From assembly GCF_001593955.1 (NCBI RefSeq), contig NZ_LTAZ01000001.1, positions 62,001 through 126,000 on the forward strand: DNA of 64,000 nucleotides, read 5' to 3'. Of the stretch, positions 16,386 through 25,190 are shown in pieces. This DNA comes from Halalkalicoccus paucihalophilus. Lineage in GTDB: Archaea > Halobacteriota > Halobacteria > Halobacteriales > Halalkalicoccaceae. Under the pieces are notes generated by a model. The model saw only the letters and a list, made by a program, of their open reading frames with translations. It searched no databases and was not told the DNA's origin. The first letter of the stretch is position 1; every line of letters begins with the position of its first letter. Made by a program: the position numbers and the translations under genes.

Positions 16386-18350
16386 CTACCGCGCGTTTTC
16401 CAGCCCGTCAAGGGCCTCGGGGTTCTCGATCGAACTCATATCGCCCAGCTCCTCGCCCGTATAGCTCGCCTGAACGGCCCGGCGGATGATCTTCCCGCTC
16501 TGGGTCTTCGGGAACTCCGAGACGAACAGCACCTCCCGGGGGCGGAACGGTTTTCCCAGCTCTTCGCCGACCTGCGCGCGCAGCTCCTCGCGCAGTTCGT
16601 CGCCCTCCTCGACGCCCTCCTCGAGGATCACGTAGGTGACGACTGCCGTCCCGGTAGTATCGTCGGGGACGCCGACGGCGGCGGCCTGATTCACTGACCG
16701 GTGATCCATGAGCGCGCCCTCGACCTCGGCGGGCCCGACCTTCCGCCCGGCGACGTTCAGCGCGTCGTCGGCCCGGCCGTGGAGGAACCAGAACCCATCG
16801 GAATCCTTCTGGGCCCAGTCGCCGTGGTCCCACATGGGCGGATCCTCGAAGGTCGACCAGTACTCCTCGAGGTAGCGCTCGTCGCCCTCCCAGAGCGATT
16901 TGGTCATCGAGGGACACGAATCACGCGCGACCAGAAAGCCCCGCTCGTGGGTGTCGGCGACCGATTCTCCCCCCGAGTTCACGATATCGATGTCCATCCC
17001 GAGTCCGGGACCGCCGAGCGTGCAGGGTTTCAGCGGCTGGTTCGGCATCGGCATCAGGAAACAGCCACAGATCTCGGTCCCTCCCGAGATGTTGATGATC
17101 GGGGCCTCGCCTCCGCCGATCTTCTCGTAGAACCACTGCCAGGACTCGGGGTCCCACGGCTCGCCCGTCGAGCCCAGAATCCGGATCGAGGACAGGTCGT
17201 GGGCCTCAACGGGGTCGTCGCCGTGTTTCCGGAGCGCGCGGATCGCCGTCGGGCTGATCCCGAACTGCGTGATCGAGTGGCGGTCGATCATCTCCCAGAA
17301 CCGATCAGGTTTGGGATGATCGGGCGCGCCCTCATACATCACCACCGTGCCCCCGAACGTGTGGGTCCCGATCAGGGTCCACGGCCCCATCATCCAGCCG
17401 ATGTCGCTGACCCAGAAGAAGCGGTCGGCGGGTTTCAGGTCCATCCCGAAGTGGACCTCCTTCGGACACTGGACCCCGACCCCGGCGTGGGTGTGGACGA
17501 TCCCCTTCGGTTTACCGGTGGTACCCGACGAGTAGAGCAGCATCGACTCCCCATCGGAGAGCAGGGATTTCGTCTCGTACTCGTCGGACTCGGTTTCGAT
17601 GGCGTCGGCCCACGTCTCGTCGCGCTCGTTGCGGTCGTAGTCGCTTCCGAGGCGTTCGTAGACGATGGTGTGTTCGACGTGACCCGCCTCCTCGATGGCC
17701 TCGTCGGCGGAGTCCTTGAGGTGGATCTCGCTACCGCGTCGATAGAAGCCGTCGCCGGTAAACAGCACCGAGGGCTCCGAGTCGGCGATCCGCGTCGCCG
17801 TCGCGTCGGTGCCGAACCCGGAAAAGATCGGCACCGCGATCGCGCCGACCTTGAAACAACCGTAGAGAATGGAAACGACCTCGGGGACCATCGGCATGTA
17901 CAGGCCGACCGTATCGCCCGTTTCGACGCCCCGCGCTTCTAGTGCGTTCGCGACCTGATTGGCCTGTCGGTGCAGGTCGTGGTACGTGACCTGTCTCACC
18001 TCGCCGGGTTCGCCCTCCCAGATGCAGGCGACTTTGTTCCGGGTCCCGTTTCCGGGGATGGCGTGGCGATCGACCGTGTTGTGGGCGATGTTGAGTCGCC
18101 CGCCGGGATACCAGTCGGTGAACTGTGGCCCCTTCGAGTCGTCCCGAACCGCGTCGTAGTCCTCGTAAAAGTCGATACCCAGATACTCGACGAGTTCGTC
18201 CCAGAACCACTCGATATCGCCCGTCGTTCGCTCGATCAACGCCTCGTAGTCGGGGATGTCGTAGCGATCCATGAACGCCACGACGTTCGTATCCGCGGCG
18301 AACTCCTCCGTTGGCCTGTGAACGATCTCGCCCGTGTCCGGTGAATCCAT
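16386..18350 (-). CDS. AMP-forming acyl-CoA synthetase (acetate--CoA ligase-like)
   Basis: This 654-residue ANL enzyme activates a carboxylic acid as acyl-AMP and transfers it to CoA. It has an Acs-type N-terminal domain (WYPGGRLNIAHNTVDRH), the P-loop YSSGTTGKPKGIVHTH, the hinge/lid region GRADDALNVAGRKVGPAEVE and the C-terminal catalytic lysine motif KTQSGKIIRR. Where true acetyl-CoA synthetases have a Trp that limits the acyl pocket (WWQTETG), this protein has ISGGTEICG. That suggests a larger acyl substrate such as propionate or a branched or medium-chain acid. The start is ATG 18350; the upstream 13 codons are unlikely to be coding. It is divergent from the next gene. Confidence 0.88.
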   Translation of the reverse strand: MDSPDTGEIVHRPTEEFAADTNVVAFMDRYDIPDYEALIERTTGDIEWFWDELVEYLGIDFYEDYDAVRDDSKGPQFTDWYPGGRLNIAHNTVDRHAIPGNGTRNKVACIWEGEPGEVRQVTYHDLHRQANQVANALEARGVETGDTVGLYMPMVPEVVSILYGCFKVGAIAVPIFSGFGTDATATRIADSEPSVLFTGDGFYRRGSEIHLKDSADEAIEEAGHVEHTIVYERLGSDYDRNERDETWADAIETESDEYETKSLLSDGESMLLYSSGTTGKPKGIVHTHAGVGVQCPKEVHFGMDLKPADRFFWVSDIGWMMGPWTLIGTHTFGGTVVMYEGAPDHPKPDRFWEMIDRHSITQFGISPTAIRALRKHGDDPVEAHDLSSIRILGSTGEPWDPESWQWFYEKIGGGEAPIINISGGTEICGCFLMPMPNQPLKPCTLGGPGLGMDIDIVNSGGESVADTHERGFLVARDSCPSMTKSLWEGDERYLEEYWSTFEDPPMWDHGDWAQKDSDGFWFLHGRADDALNVAGRKVGPAEVEGALMDHRSVNQAAAVGVPDDTTGTAVVTYVILEEGVEEGDELREELRAQVGEELGKPFRPREVLFVSEFPKTQSGKIIRRAVQASYTGEELGDMSSIENPEALDGLENAR

Positions 18351-18446
18351 ACGCGGGAATCCCACAGGAACGACAAAGAGGTTTTGCACAAATTATTTCC
18401 TCTATTTCACCATTACAATTTTATACTACTGGAGACAGTATTCGAT

Positions 18447-19196
18447 ATGGACGGTCTCACCGAGGCGTACACGGGCGGCGGTGCTGACGCGAGCGTTCGC
18501 CGCCGTGCCGTCGGCTGTGGGCTGTTTCTCGCGGGGGTCTCGTTCGTGACCCTCGGCGTCCTCTTCGGGACGACCGACCTCCTCTCTGGGTTCGGCTACG
18601 GGCTCTACGAGAGCCGACGGATCGCTGGCGTACTCGCGGGTGGCGGCGTCCCCGCGCTCTTACTCGGCGTCGTCACCGTTCTGCCCGCCGACCGACGCGT
18701 CCGTCTCGTAGCGGCGGCCGGCGGGGTGCTCGCCGCGATAGCTGTGGGCTGGTTCTGGCTCGTCTATCCCACCCACTGGGCGGGCTACGGGTTGGACCGA
18801 ACCCTCCCCGTGAGCGCGCTCTATCTCGTCGGACTTACCGTCACGACCGTCGGATTGTTCGTCGGCGTCGCGCGGTTCAAGACGCGAAACGCCCCCGGTG
18901 GGACCGTCTCGCTGTCGGTGCTTCGACGGGGCGAGACCCGGATCGTCGAGGTCGAACGGCGGGGCCGGGGAAGCGTCGGTCTGCTCGGGTCGGTCGGCTG
19001 GGAGCCGACGACGCGGGGTGACGGCGGAACCGAGGTGTCCGCCGAGCGCCGTCCCGTCGACGCGTACTGCGGAAACTGCCGCTACCTCGAGTACACCACC
19101 GACGAGGACGAACTCCGGCCCTACTGTACGTATCACGACAGCGAAATGGAATCGATGGACGCCTGCGAGTCATGGACGGGGCGCAAGCAGTTGTGA
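18447..19196 (+). CDS. Membrane protein with C-terminal Cys/His domain (haloarchaeal DUF7139-like)
   Basis: This 249-residue protein has four predicted TM helices (about residues 28-48, 60-80, 90-110, 120-140). A soluble tail follows, ending in a cysteine-rich domain: YCGNCRYLEYT, then YCTYHDSEMESMDACESW. This could bind one zinc. The start ATG 18447 lies about 25 bp after a TTTTATACT TATA element at 18419-18427, indicating a leaderless transcript and ruling out the longer frame from 18384. The topology (TM bundle plus C-terminal zinc domain) recalls haloarchaeal DUF7139 proteins, annotated as permease-like. Function unknown. Confidence 0.72.
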   Translation: MDGLTEAYTGGGADASVRRRAVGCGLFLAGVSFVTLGVLFGTTDLLSGFGYGLYESRRIAGVLAGGGVPALLLGVVTVLPADRRVRLVAAAGGVLAAIAVGWFWLVYPTHWAGYGLDRTLPVSALYLVGLTVTTVGLFVGVARFKTRNAPGGTVSLSVLRRGETRIVEVERRGRGSVGLLGSVGWEPTTRGDGGTEVSAERRPVDAYCGNCRYLEYTTDEDELRPYCTYHDSEMESMDACESWTGRKQL

Positions 19197-19529
19197 GCGA
19201 GCGACTGACACCATTACCGTTTCAGCGCCCACGAGCGAGGGAACTATGGTCGAATTTGGGAGAGACTCGTGTCCAATTACCGCAAAACAGCTTTGGGAAC
19301 ATGGGAGAAGGATATAAACGACGGGATTGGTCACCCGTCGGCCGCACGTGACACACCGAAACCGAACCGTCGCGTGTTCGATCCACACGCACACCCCGTC
19401 TCCCGGCGACGTGCCGGCGGGTACGGGGGCTGCGCTCTTCGTAGGAGAACAGAAATCCACTAATAGGTGCCCCGCCGACCACCAGTCGAAATCGGGCGCG
19501 AGTTCGAAACGAGGGTGGGCTACGACTGA
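19197..19529. other. 333-bp non-coding region upstream of the wHTH gene
   Basis: I see no convincing gene here. A TATA-like GGATATAAACG at about 19308-19318 on the plus strand would start transcription near 19340, about 190 bp before the regulator gene. A second weak element (CACTAATAGG, about 19455-19464) is closer. Both strands have short open frames (for example 19222-19482 minus), but their composition is Arg/Pro/Ser-rich shadow sequence. It may hold a long 5' leader or a small RNA. Confidence 0.4.
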
Positions 19530-19808
19530 ATGGAACGGATCTTGTACTATCTACTCACGGGGATGCGCGGGGGAACGAACAGGATCCGCATTATCCGCTC
19601 GTTGCTCGACCGGCCGAAGAACGCCAACAAACTCGCCGAGGAACTCGACCTCAACTACAAGACCGTTCGCCACCACCTCGACACGCTCGAAGAACACGAT
19701 ATCGTCCTGACGTACGGCGAAACCTACGGCGAGATGTACTTCCTCACCGACGAGTTCGAGGCCCACAGGGAGGCGTTCGAACGGATCGCCGAGGGTGAGC
19801 GTCCGTGA
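19530..19808 (+). CDS. Winged-helix (ArsR-like) transcriptional regulator
   Basis: A 92-residue single-domain DNA-binding protein. It has helices LLTGMRGGTNRIRIIRSLLD, the HTH ANKLAEELDLNYKTVRHHLDTLEEHDIV and a wing LTYGETYGEMYFLTDEF. This is the ArsR/wHTH fold used by many small haloarchaeal regulators. No metal-binding cysteines are present. Its GTGA end overlaps the start of a 31-residue membrane peptide, so the two are probably co-translated, a pairing seen in haloarchaea. Targets are unknown; the peptide may tether or sense for the regulator. Confidence 0.85.
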   Translation: MERILYYLLTGMRGGTNRIRIIRSLLDRPKNANKLAEELDLNYKTVRHHLDTLEEHDIVLTYGETYGEMYFLTDEFEAHREAFERIAEGERP

Positions 19809-19900
19809 CCCTCTGGATGCAGGCCGCGGCGCTGTTCGCCGGGCTCAACGTCCTCTTGTTAGCCGTACTGACGTGTCTGTCGTGGGTCATCGTTCGATGA
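19805..19900 (+). CDS. 31-aa single-TM peptide coupled to wHTH regulator
   Basis: GTG 19805 overlaps the stop of the upstream regulator (GTGA). The ORF encodes 31 residues, MTLWMQAAALFAGLNVLLLAVLTCLSWVIVR, almost all one hydrophobic helix with a positively charged C-terminus. It ends 14 bp inside the 3' end of the convergent polX gene. Overlap-coupled pairs of a winged-helix protein and a mini membrane protein are known in haloarchaea (DUF7521-like, from memory). The hydrophobic pattern and the overlap are the evidence for its being real. Confidence 0.6.
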   Translation: MTLWMQAAALFAGLNVLLLAVLTCLSWVIVR

Positions 19901-21635
19901 ACGCTCGGACCGCCTCTGCGTCCCACGTGTTGAGGACGTCTTCGGGTTCCGCCCAGCCCCGACGGGCCGTGTGAACGCCATAGCGGACGTTTTCGAACTC
20001 CGCTGCGCTATGAGCGTCGGTATCGATGGCGATTTTCGCGCCCGCAGAGCGGGCGACCTTCACCGCCCGACCCCAGAGGTCCAGCCGTGCGGGGTTGGCG
20101 TTCACCTCCAGTGCGACGCCGTGATCGGCGGCGGCCTCAGCAATCGCCTGTAGATCGGGATCGAGACCGGGCCGACGGCCCAACATTCGGCCCGTGGGAT
20201 GGCCAAGCACGTCCGTTGCGGGGTGTTCGATGGCCGCAACGAGCCGGTCGGTCGCGCTCTCAGAATCCATGTCGAGGGCGCTGTGGGGCGAGGCGACCAC
20301 GAGATCGAGTTCGTCGAGGACCTCTTCGGAGACGCTCAACCCGCCCGCCTCGTCGACGTTCGCCTCGACGCCGGTGAACACCTCGATACTCGCGTCCTCG
20401 GCGGCCGCCCGCACCGCCGCGGCCTGTTCGAGCAGGTCCTCGTCCGAGAGGCCGACCCCGCCGACCATCCCCGGGCCCGTCGCGTGGTCCGAGATACAGA
20501 GGTACTCGTGGCCGAACGCTTCTGCGGAGCTGATCCACTCCTCGATGGACTCGGTACCGTCCGACCAGTCGGTGTGGGTGTGCAGGTCCCCACGGACCTC
20601 GCCCTCCTCGATCAGGCCGGGGAGTTCGCCCGCGGCGGCGGCGTCGATCTCGCCGGTGTCCTCCCGTAGCTCGGGCGGGATCCACGCGAGATCGAGGACC
20701 TCGTACATGCTCTCCTCGGTCTCGCCGGCGACCCGCTCGCCGGCGCGCTGGTCGCTCGTGTCGTCGAGTCCCGAGATATCGAACACGCCGTACTCGTTGA
20801 CCTTTAGGTCGCGATCCAGTGCCCGGTTGCGAAACCGGATGTTGTGGGCTTTACTGCCCGTGAAGTACTGGAGCGCGCTGCCGAACTCCTCGGGAATCAC
20901 GACTCGAAGGTCGACGCGGATCCCGCCTGCGACGACGCTCGCCTTGTTCTCGCCGGACTCGATGACACGCTCGGCGCGCTCCCAGCCGGTAAACGTCTCG
21001 ATCACGGTTTCGAGGTCGTCGCTCGCGGCGAGGACGTCGATATCACCGCTGGTTTCTCGCCACCGGCGGATCGAACCCGCGACCTCCGCCTTCTCGACCC
21101 CCTCACGGGACCGGAGGTAGTCGAGCAGGTCATCCGCAAGCGGGCGGGTATCGCCCAGTAACTCGCGCTCGCTGGCCTTCCGGGCGAACTCCAGTCCACC
21201 GAGGATGTTCTCCTCCGTTTTCGGTCCGAACCCCTTGATCTCCCGGATTTGTCCGGCGCTCGCGGCTTCCTCGAGATCCGCGAGGTTCTCGACGCCGAGT
21301 TCTTCATAGAGGGTTCCAACGGTCTTGGGACCGACCCCCTCGACGCTCGTGAGTTCGTCCATCGCCACCGGGAGTTTCGACCGTTCCTCTTCGAGTTCCT
21401 CGATCTCGCCCGTCTCGACGTACTCGATGACCTTCGCTGAGATGGCCGCTCCCACGCCGTCGATCTCCTCGACGGCCTCCGTTCCGTCTGCCGCGAGGTC
21501 CTCGATCGCGGTCGGGTGCTCCTGAATGCTTTCTGCGGCCCGACGGTACGTGTTCGGCTTGTACTCGACGTCTCGGGCTTCGAGCAGGTCGGCGTACTCG
21601 TAGAGAAGGGCGGCGATCTCGGCGTTGCGGCTCAT
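19887..21635 (-). CDS. polX: Family X DNA polymerase with PHP domain (PolX)
   Basis: This 582-residue protein has a pol beta-like N-terminal half with helix-hairpin-helix repeats (EIDGVGAAISAKV, SVEGVGPKTVGTLYEEL, EIKGFGPKTEENIL) and the nucleotidyltransferase active site GSIRRWRETSGDIDVL. The C-terminal PHP domain has RGDLHTHTDWSDG, ISDHATG and later Glu/His/Asp ligands (TGVEANVD, DTDAHS). PolX enzymes fill short gaps in base excision repair, and the PHP domain supplies 3'-5' exonuclease or 3'-phosphatase activity. All key residues are visible. It overlaps the convergent mini-gene by 14 bp and is transcribed in the same direction as the upstream DUF5788 gene. Confidence 0.95.
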   Translation of the reverse strand: MSRNAEIAALLYEYADLLEARDVEYKPNTYRRAAESIQEHPTAIEDLAADGTEAVEEIDGVGAAISAKVIEYVETGEIEELEEERSKLPVAMDELTSVEGVGPKTVGTLYEELGVENLADLEEAASAGQIREIKGFGPKTEENILGGLEFARKASERELLGDTRPLADDLLDYLRSREGVEKAEVAGSIRRWRETSGDIDVLAASDDLETVIETFTGWERAERVIESGENKASVVAGGIRVDLRVVIPEEFGSALQYFTGSKAHNIRFRNRALDRDLKVNEYGVFDISGLDDTSDQRAGERVAGETEESMYEVLDLAWIPPELREDTGEIDAAAAGELPGLIEEGEVRGDLHTHTDWSDGTESIEEWISSAEAFGHEYLCISDHATGPGMVGGVGLSDEDLLEQAAAVRAAAEDASIEVFTGVEANVDEAGGLSVSEEVLDELDLVVASPHSALDMDSESATDRLVAAIEHPATDVLGHPTGRMLGRRPGLDPDLQAIAEAAADHGVALEVNANPARLDLWGRAVKVARSAGAKIAIDTDAHSAAEFENVRYGVHTARRGWAEPEDVLNTWDAEAVRAFIER

Positions 21636-21649
21636 GGACCGTCTTGGAG

Positions 21650-22087
21650 CTATCGCCTGTTAGGTGTACTGTCCTCGTCGAGCCCGAGGGCCTGTCGCAT
21701 GAAGCGCGTCCAGCGTTTCTTGTCGGCGATCCGCTGGGCCTCCGCTTCGGCCTCGATGCTCGACGCCCCGAGCTGTTGGAGCCCTTCGAGCGCACGGTCG
21801 ATCCCGATGATCGACTCGGCGAGGCGTTCGCCCTCCGCCCGACTGATCGTTCCGGCCTCGATGGCCTCCAGTCGCTCCAAGCGCTCCTTCCGGAGGTTGC
21901 GTTTCGCCCGCTCGACGCGTTCGCGCTCGCCCTCGGGGACCGTCTCGCGGCGCTTGATCTCGAAGACGAAGTCCCGAAGCTCGACGCGCTCGCCCTGGAT
22001 CTCGATCTCCTCGGGGATCCGTGTGCCGATGGTCGCACCCTCCTTTCCGATCCGTTCGAGCAGCTGTTTTCGCTCGTACTCCTGCAC
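21650..22087 (-). CDS. Haloarchaeal DUF5788 family protein
   Basis: This 145-residue, highly charged, largely helical protein starts VQEYERKQLLERIGKEGATIG and includes the conserved block IPEEIEIQGERVELRDFVFEIKRRETVP followed by a coiled-coil-like Arg/Glu stretch. It matches DUF5788, which is restricted to haloarchaea. I chose GTG 22087 because the family begins there. A CAGTTTTCCC TATA-like element about 25 bp upstream supports a leaderless start. It lies 14 bp upstream of polX and is probably co-transcribed, so a repair-related role is possible. No catalytic motif is visible. Confidence 0.75.
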   Translation of the reverse strand: MQEYERKQLLERIGKEGATIGTRIPEEIEIQGERVELRDFVFEIKRRETVPEGERERVERAKRNLRKERLERLEAIEAGTISRAEGERLAESIIGIDRALEGLQQLGASSIEAEAEAQRIADKKRWTRFMRQALGLDEDSTPNRR

Positions 22088-22208
22088 AGGCGGTCTTGGA
22101 ATCCGATCGGGAAAACTGCTCCTCCCTCGGAGGAGGCCGTCGACCGAAGCGCCGCTCCGTACGCCGTACCCCAACCCCTTTTGTCACCCCGACGCGAAAC
22201 TCCCGGTA

Positions 22209-23144
22209 ATGGCGCAGTGTGATCGGTGTGGCGCACACGAGAACCTCCCCTACCGGTGTGGACGCTGTGGCGGGGTCTACTGTGCGTCCCACCGGCTGCC
22301 GGAGAACCACGACTGTCCCGGCTTACAGGAGTGGCAGGATCCGGACGGGATCTTCGACAGCGGCTTCGACGACAGCGTCGACAACCCCGGCGGACGCGAG
22401 CGGACGGTTCGGGACCGGGTACCGATCAACACCGGCACCGGCGGTCCGCTGGGGTATTTCCGCAACAACATGACCTACGTCTTCTTGCTTCTGATGTGGG
22501 TCACGTTCTCGCTGCAGTTCCTCCTCTTGCCGCTGTTCGGTTTCGGGCCGACCAGCGCCCTCTCGACGTACCTGTTCGTCCTCCAATCGAACGACATCAC
22601 CCACGTCTGGACGTGGGTCACCTCCGTTTTCGCCCACGGCAGCGTCGGCCACATCGTGATGAACAGCATCGTACTGTACTTCTTCGGGCCGATCGTCGAG
22701 CGGAAGGTCGGCAGCCGCAACTTCACGATACTGTTCCTCACGAGCGGCGTGGTCGCCGGCCTCGCACAGGTCGGCGCCTCGCTCCTGTTGGGAGAGTTCA
22801 GCGCCGTCGTCGGGGCCAGCGGGGCAATCATGGCGATCCTGGGCGTGCTCACCGTCCTCAACCCCCAGCTTCGGGTCCTGTTGTTTTTCTTCATCCCGAT
22901 GCCGCTGTGGCTCCTCACGCTGGGATTCGCCGCGATCTCGGTGGGCGTCGTCGGCATCGGCGGCCTCGGCGCGGGCGGGATCGCGCATCTGGCCCACCTC
23001 GCGGGGCTGTTCATCGGGCTCGCCTACGGCGAGAAGCTCCGTCGCGAAGGTGAACGCGCACCCGACCAACTCCGGTTCGGTGGCGGTCCGGGTGGTCCGG
23101 GTGGTCCGGGCGGTCCCGGTGGACCCGGACGAGGGCGCTTTTGA
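22209..23144 (+). CDS. Rhomboid intramembrane serine protease with N-terminal AN1-type zinc finger
   Basis: In this 311-residue protein, residues 1-40 form an AN1-like zinc finger (C4, C7, C17, C20, C25, H28, H34, C36). Residues 85-275 form the six-TM rhomboid core with HIVMNS (H148/N152, oxyanion side), GASG (catalytic Ser204) and HLAHLAGL (catalytic His263). The tail is a (GGP)n Gly/Pro repeat. Rhomboids cleave substrate TM helices in the membrane, and the AN1 fusion is typical of haloarchaeal versions. Its stop overlaps the endonuclease V start (TGATGG), suggesting co-transcription without an obvious functional link. Confidence 0.93.
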   Translation: MAQCDRCGAHENLPYRCGRCGGVYCASHRLPENHDCPGLQEWQDPDGIFDSGFDDSVDNPGGRERTVRDRVPINTGTGGPLGYFRNNMTYVFLLLMWVTFSLQFLLLPLFGFGPTSALSTYLFVLQSNDITHVWTWVTSVFAHGSVGHIVMNSIVLYFFGPIVERKVGSRNFTILFLTSGVVAGLAQVGASLLLGEFSAVVGASGAIMAILGVLTVLNPQLRVLLFFFIPMPLWLLTLGFAAISVGVVGIGGLGAGGIAHLAHLAGLFIGLAYGEKLRREGERAPDQLRFGGGPGGPGGPGGPGGPGRGRF

Positions 23145-23878
23145 TGGAGCCCGTACATCCGGAATTCCGGCCCGACCCCGGCCTCTCACGGGCGGAGATG
23201 GAATCGCTTCAGCGCCAGATCGCGAGCGAGGCGGTCTTCGAGGACGCCGACGAACACCTCCCCGAATCGCCCGTGGTCGTCGGTGTCGATCAGGCCTTTC
23301 CCGATGAGCGGGCCGTCAGCGCGATCGTCGCCATGCACGAGGGCGAGGTCATCGAGCGCGCCTCCGCCGTGACCGACCTTTCCATACCGTATATCCCCGG
23401 CCTGCTCTCCTTTCGTGAGGGCGAGTCGATCCTCGCAGCCTTCGAGACCCTCGAATGCGAGCCGGATCTGGCGCTCTTCGATGGCAGCGGCCGGATCCAC
23501 TTCCGACAGGCCGGGCTAGCGACCCACATGGGCGTTACGCTCGACCTGCCGAGCGTGGGCGTCGCAAAGAGCCTGCTGTGCGGGCGGTTGAGCAACCCGC
23601 CCGAGGAGCCCTTTTCGGAGGGGACCCGGGTGCCGATACTGGCGGACGGCCGGGTCGAAGTCGAGGAGGGAACGGTGCTCGGCTACGCGGTCCAGACCCG
23701 CCAGTACGACGGAGGGTCGCGGTACATCAACCCACTGTATGTGAGTCCGGGTCACCGCGTCGGTGCGGAGACGGCCGCCTCGCTCGCACAGGCCCACTGT
23801 GCGAGCTACAAGCTCCCCGAACCGATCAGGCTGGCGGACTCGTATGCCGGCGAACTCGCCGACGAGGCGCGTCAGTAG
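23144..23878 (+). CDS. nfi: Endonuclease V (deoxyinosine-specific)
   Basis: This 244-residue enzyme nicks DNA near deoxyinosine. Family blocks are VVVGVDQAF (D49), SIPYIPGLLSFREGE (Y83-E92, the wedge), LALFDGSGRIHFRQAGLATHMG (D113) and PSVGVAKSLLCG (K142). The metal-binding acids and the basic residue are in place, and the length is typical of archaeal EndoV. ATG 23144 is preferred over TTG 23141. It overlaps the rhomboid stop. The gene ends with a 7-bp tail-to-tail overlap with the SHOCT protein gene. Confidence 0.93.
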   Translation: MEPVHPEFRPDPGLSRAEMESLQRQIASEAVFEDADEHLPESPVVVGVDQAFPDERAVSAIVAMHEGEVIERASAVTDLSIPYIPGLLSFREGESILAAFETLECEPDLALFDGSGRIHFRQAGLATHMGVTLDLPSVGVAKSLLCGRLSNPPEEPFSEGTRVPILADGRVEVEEGTVLGYAVQTRQYDGGSRYINPLYVSPGHRVGAETAASLAQAHCASYKLPEPIRLADSYAGELADEARQ

Positions 23879-24270
23879 CGCTCGGGCGTGCGTTCGCGCT
23901 CCCGACGACCGCGTTCGGGATCGCTTCCGAGCAGTCGTTCGAGCCGGTGGTCGAACTCCTCATCACTCAACTCCCCGCGGGCGTAGCGCTGTCGGAGCAC
24001 GGTCAGCGCGTCGGCCTCGGGATCGGGATCCTCGAAACAGTCGTCCTCGGTCAGCAGCTTCGTCGGCGAGTTGAGATAGGCGTAGACGGCGTACATGAGG
24101 TTGCCGAGGCCGAAGGTGAACCAAACGGTCGTGAGGGCGATCAGCGCGTGGAGCCACGCCGAGCCGTAGTCCGGGTTCCTCAGTACGACGCGGGTCTCGC
24201 CGTCGCGGGCGATCCGCCAGCCGTCGGCGTATTCCTCGTCAAGTCGCCGCTGGAAGCGCTCGGTTCTCAT
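23872..24270 (-). CDS. SHOCT-domain protein with one or two TM segments
   Basis: This 132-residue protein has a polar N-terminus with an EYADGWRIARDGETRVVLRNPDYGS beta-like module, a hydrophobic stretch WLHALIALTTVWFTFGLGNLMYAVYAY (about 43-69), and a C-terminal SHOCT helix pair, ADALTVLRQRYARGELSDEEFDHRLERLL. SHOCT modules are short oligomerisation segments at the ends of small membrane proteins. Such proteins are common in haloarchaea and have no known biochemical activity. The start ATG 24270 was chosen over an upstream in-frame codon that adds an unlikely Pro/Cys-rich leader. Confidence 0.78.
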   Translation of the reverse strand: MRTERFQRRLDEEYADGWRIARDGETRVVLRNPDYGSAWLHALIALTTVWFTFGLGNLMYAVYAYLNSPTKLLTEDDCFEDPDPEADALTVLRQRYARGELSDEEFDHRLERLLGSDPERGRRERERTPERY

Positions 24271-24365
24271 TCGCTCGGGGTAGGCGGGAGCCGGGCAAAA
24301 GCGTTCCCCGGGGCCGGGCCGAACAGAGTACAACAATTAACTCCCCCGCGTTCGACTGTCGGGGC

Positions 24366-25190
24366 ATGGAGAAGACCGTTTGTATCACGGGTTGTTCGTC
24401 CGGGATCGGCCGCGAGACGGCAAAGCAGTTCGTAGAGGAGGAGTGGACGGTGTATGCGACCGCCCGGGACGTGGGCGACATCGCGGACCTCGCGGAACTC
24501 GGCTGTGAGACGGCCGAACTCGACGTGACCAACGACGCCCGGATACAGGCGGTCGTCGAGCGAATCATCGAGGAGACGGGGCGGCTCGACTGTCTGGTCA
24601 ACAACGCGGGCTACGGCCAACTGGGTCCCGTCGAGGACGTTCCAGTCAGGGACGTCGAGAGACAGTTCGACACCAACGTCTACGGTCCTCATCGCCTGAT
24701 CCGGGAGGTCCTCCCGCACATGCGCGAGCGCGGGGACGGTACAGTCGTCAACGTCTCCAGTCTGGCCGGGCGGGTCGCGTTCCCCGGCGGCGGGGTCTAC
24801 TGCGGGTCGAAAGCCGCCCTCGAATCGATGACCGATTCCCTTCGAGTGGAGGCCGACCGCTTCGGCGTCGACGTGGTGCTGGTCGAACCCGGTCCGGTGA
24901 AGACGGGGTTCTCGAACCGGGCAACCGACTCCGCGGACGACATCCCTCGCTCGGAGGAGTACAGCGATATTTACAGTGTGATCGACGACACGAACGCGAT
25001 CGGCGGGGACGGCCCCGGCGCGATCGAACCCGGCGAGGTCGCAGACTGGATCGTCCACGCCGCGAGCGCGACCCGACCCAACGCCCGATATCCGGTCGGG
25101 AAGGTCGCGAAGTTGGGCTCGCTTGCCCGCGTTCTGCCCGACTCGCTGCGCGATACGGCGTTCAAACTCGCCCTGAAGATCGCCGGATGA
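24366..25190 (+). CDS. Short-chain dehydrogenase/reductase (classical SDR)
   Basis: This 274-residue classical SDR has the cofactor motif TGCSSGIG (8-15), NNAG (79-82), NVSSLAG with catalytic serine (131-132) and YCGSK (Y145, K149), followed by the PGPVKTGF segment. The residue after the second strand (ARD) favours NADP(H). A C-terminal amphipathic tail (LPDSLRDTAFKLALKIAG) may contact membrane. ACAATTAACT at about 24333-24342 gives a leaderless promoter. Its stop overlaps the glycerate kinase start (ATGA), so the pair may act in the same pathway, but the substrate is unknown. Confidence 0.9.
   Translation: MEKTVCITGCSSGIGRETAKQFVEEEWTVYATARDVGDIADLAELGCETAELDVTNDARIQAVVERIIEETGRLDCLVNNAGYGQLGPVEDVPVRDVERQFDTNVYGPHRLIREVLPHMRERGDGTVVNVSSLAGRVAFPGGGVYCGSKAALESMTDSLRVEADRFGVDVVLVEPGPVKTGFSNRATDSADDIPRSEEYSDIYSVIDDTNAIGGDGPGAIEPGEVADWIVHAASATRPNARYPVGKVAKLGSLARVLPDSLRDTAFKLALKIAG

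Noticed and set aside
19327-19710. 127-codon plus-strand frame overlapping the wHTH gene
   Set aside because: Its Ser/Thr/Arg-rich translation is an out-of-frame reading of the wHTH gene, and it lacks any domain.
22108-22137. CTCCTCC-CTC-GGAGGAG hairpin between the DUF5788 and rhomboid genes
   Set aside because: A single 7-bp stem upstream of the predicted promoter; too short and isolated to assign as operator or terminator.
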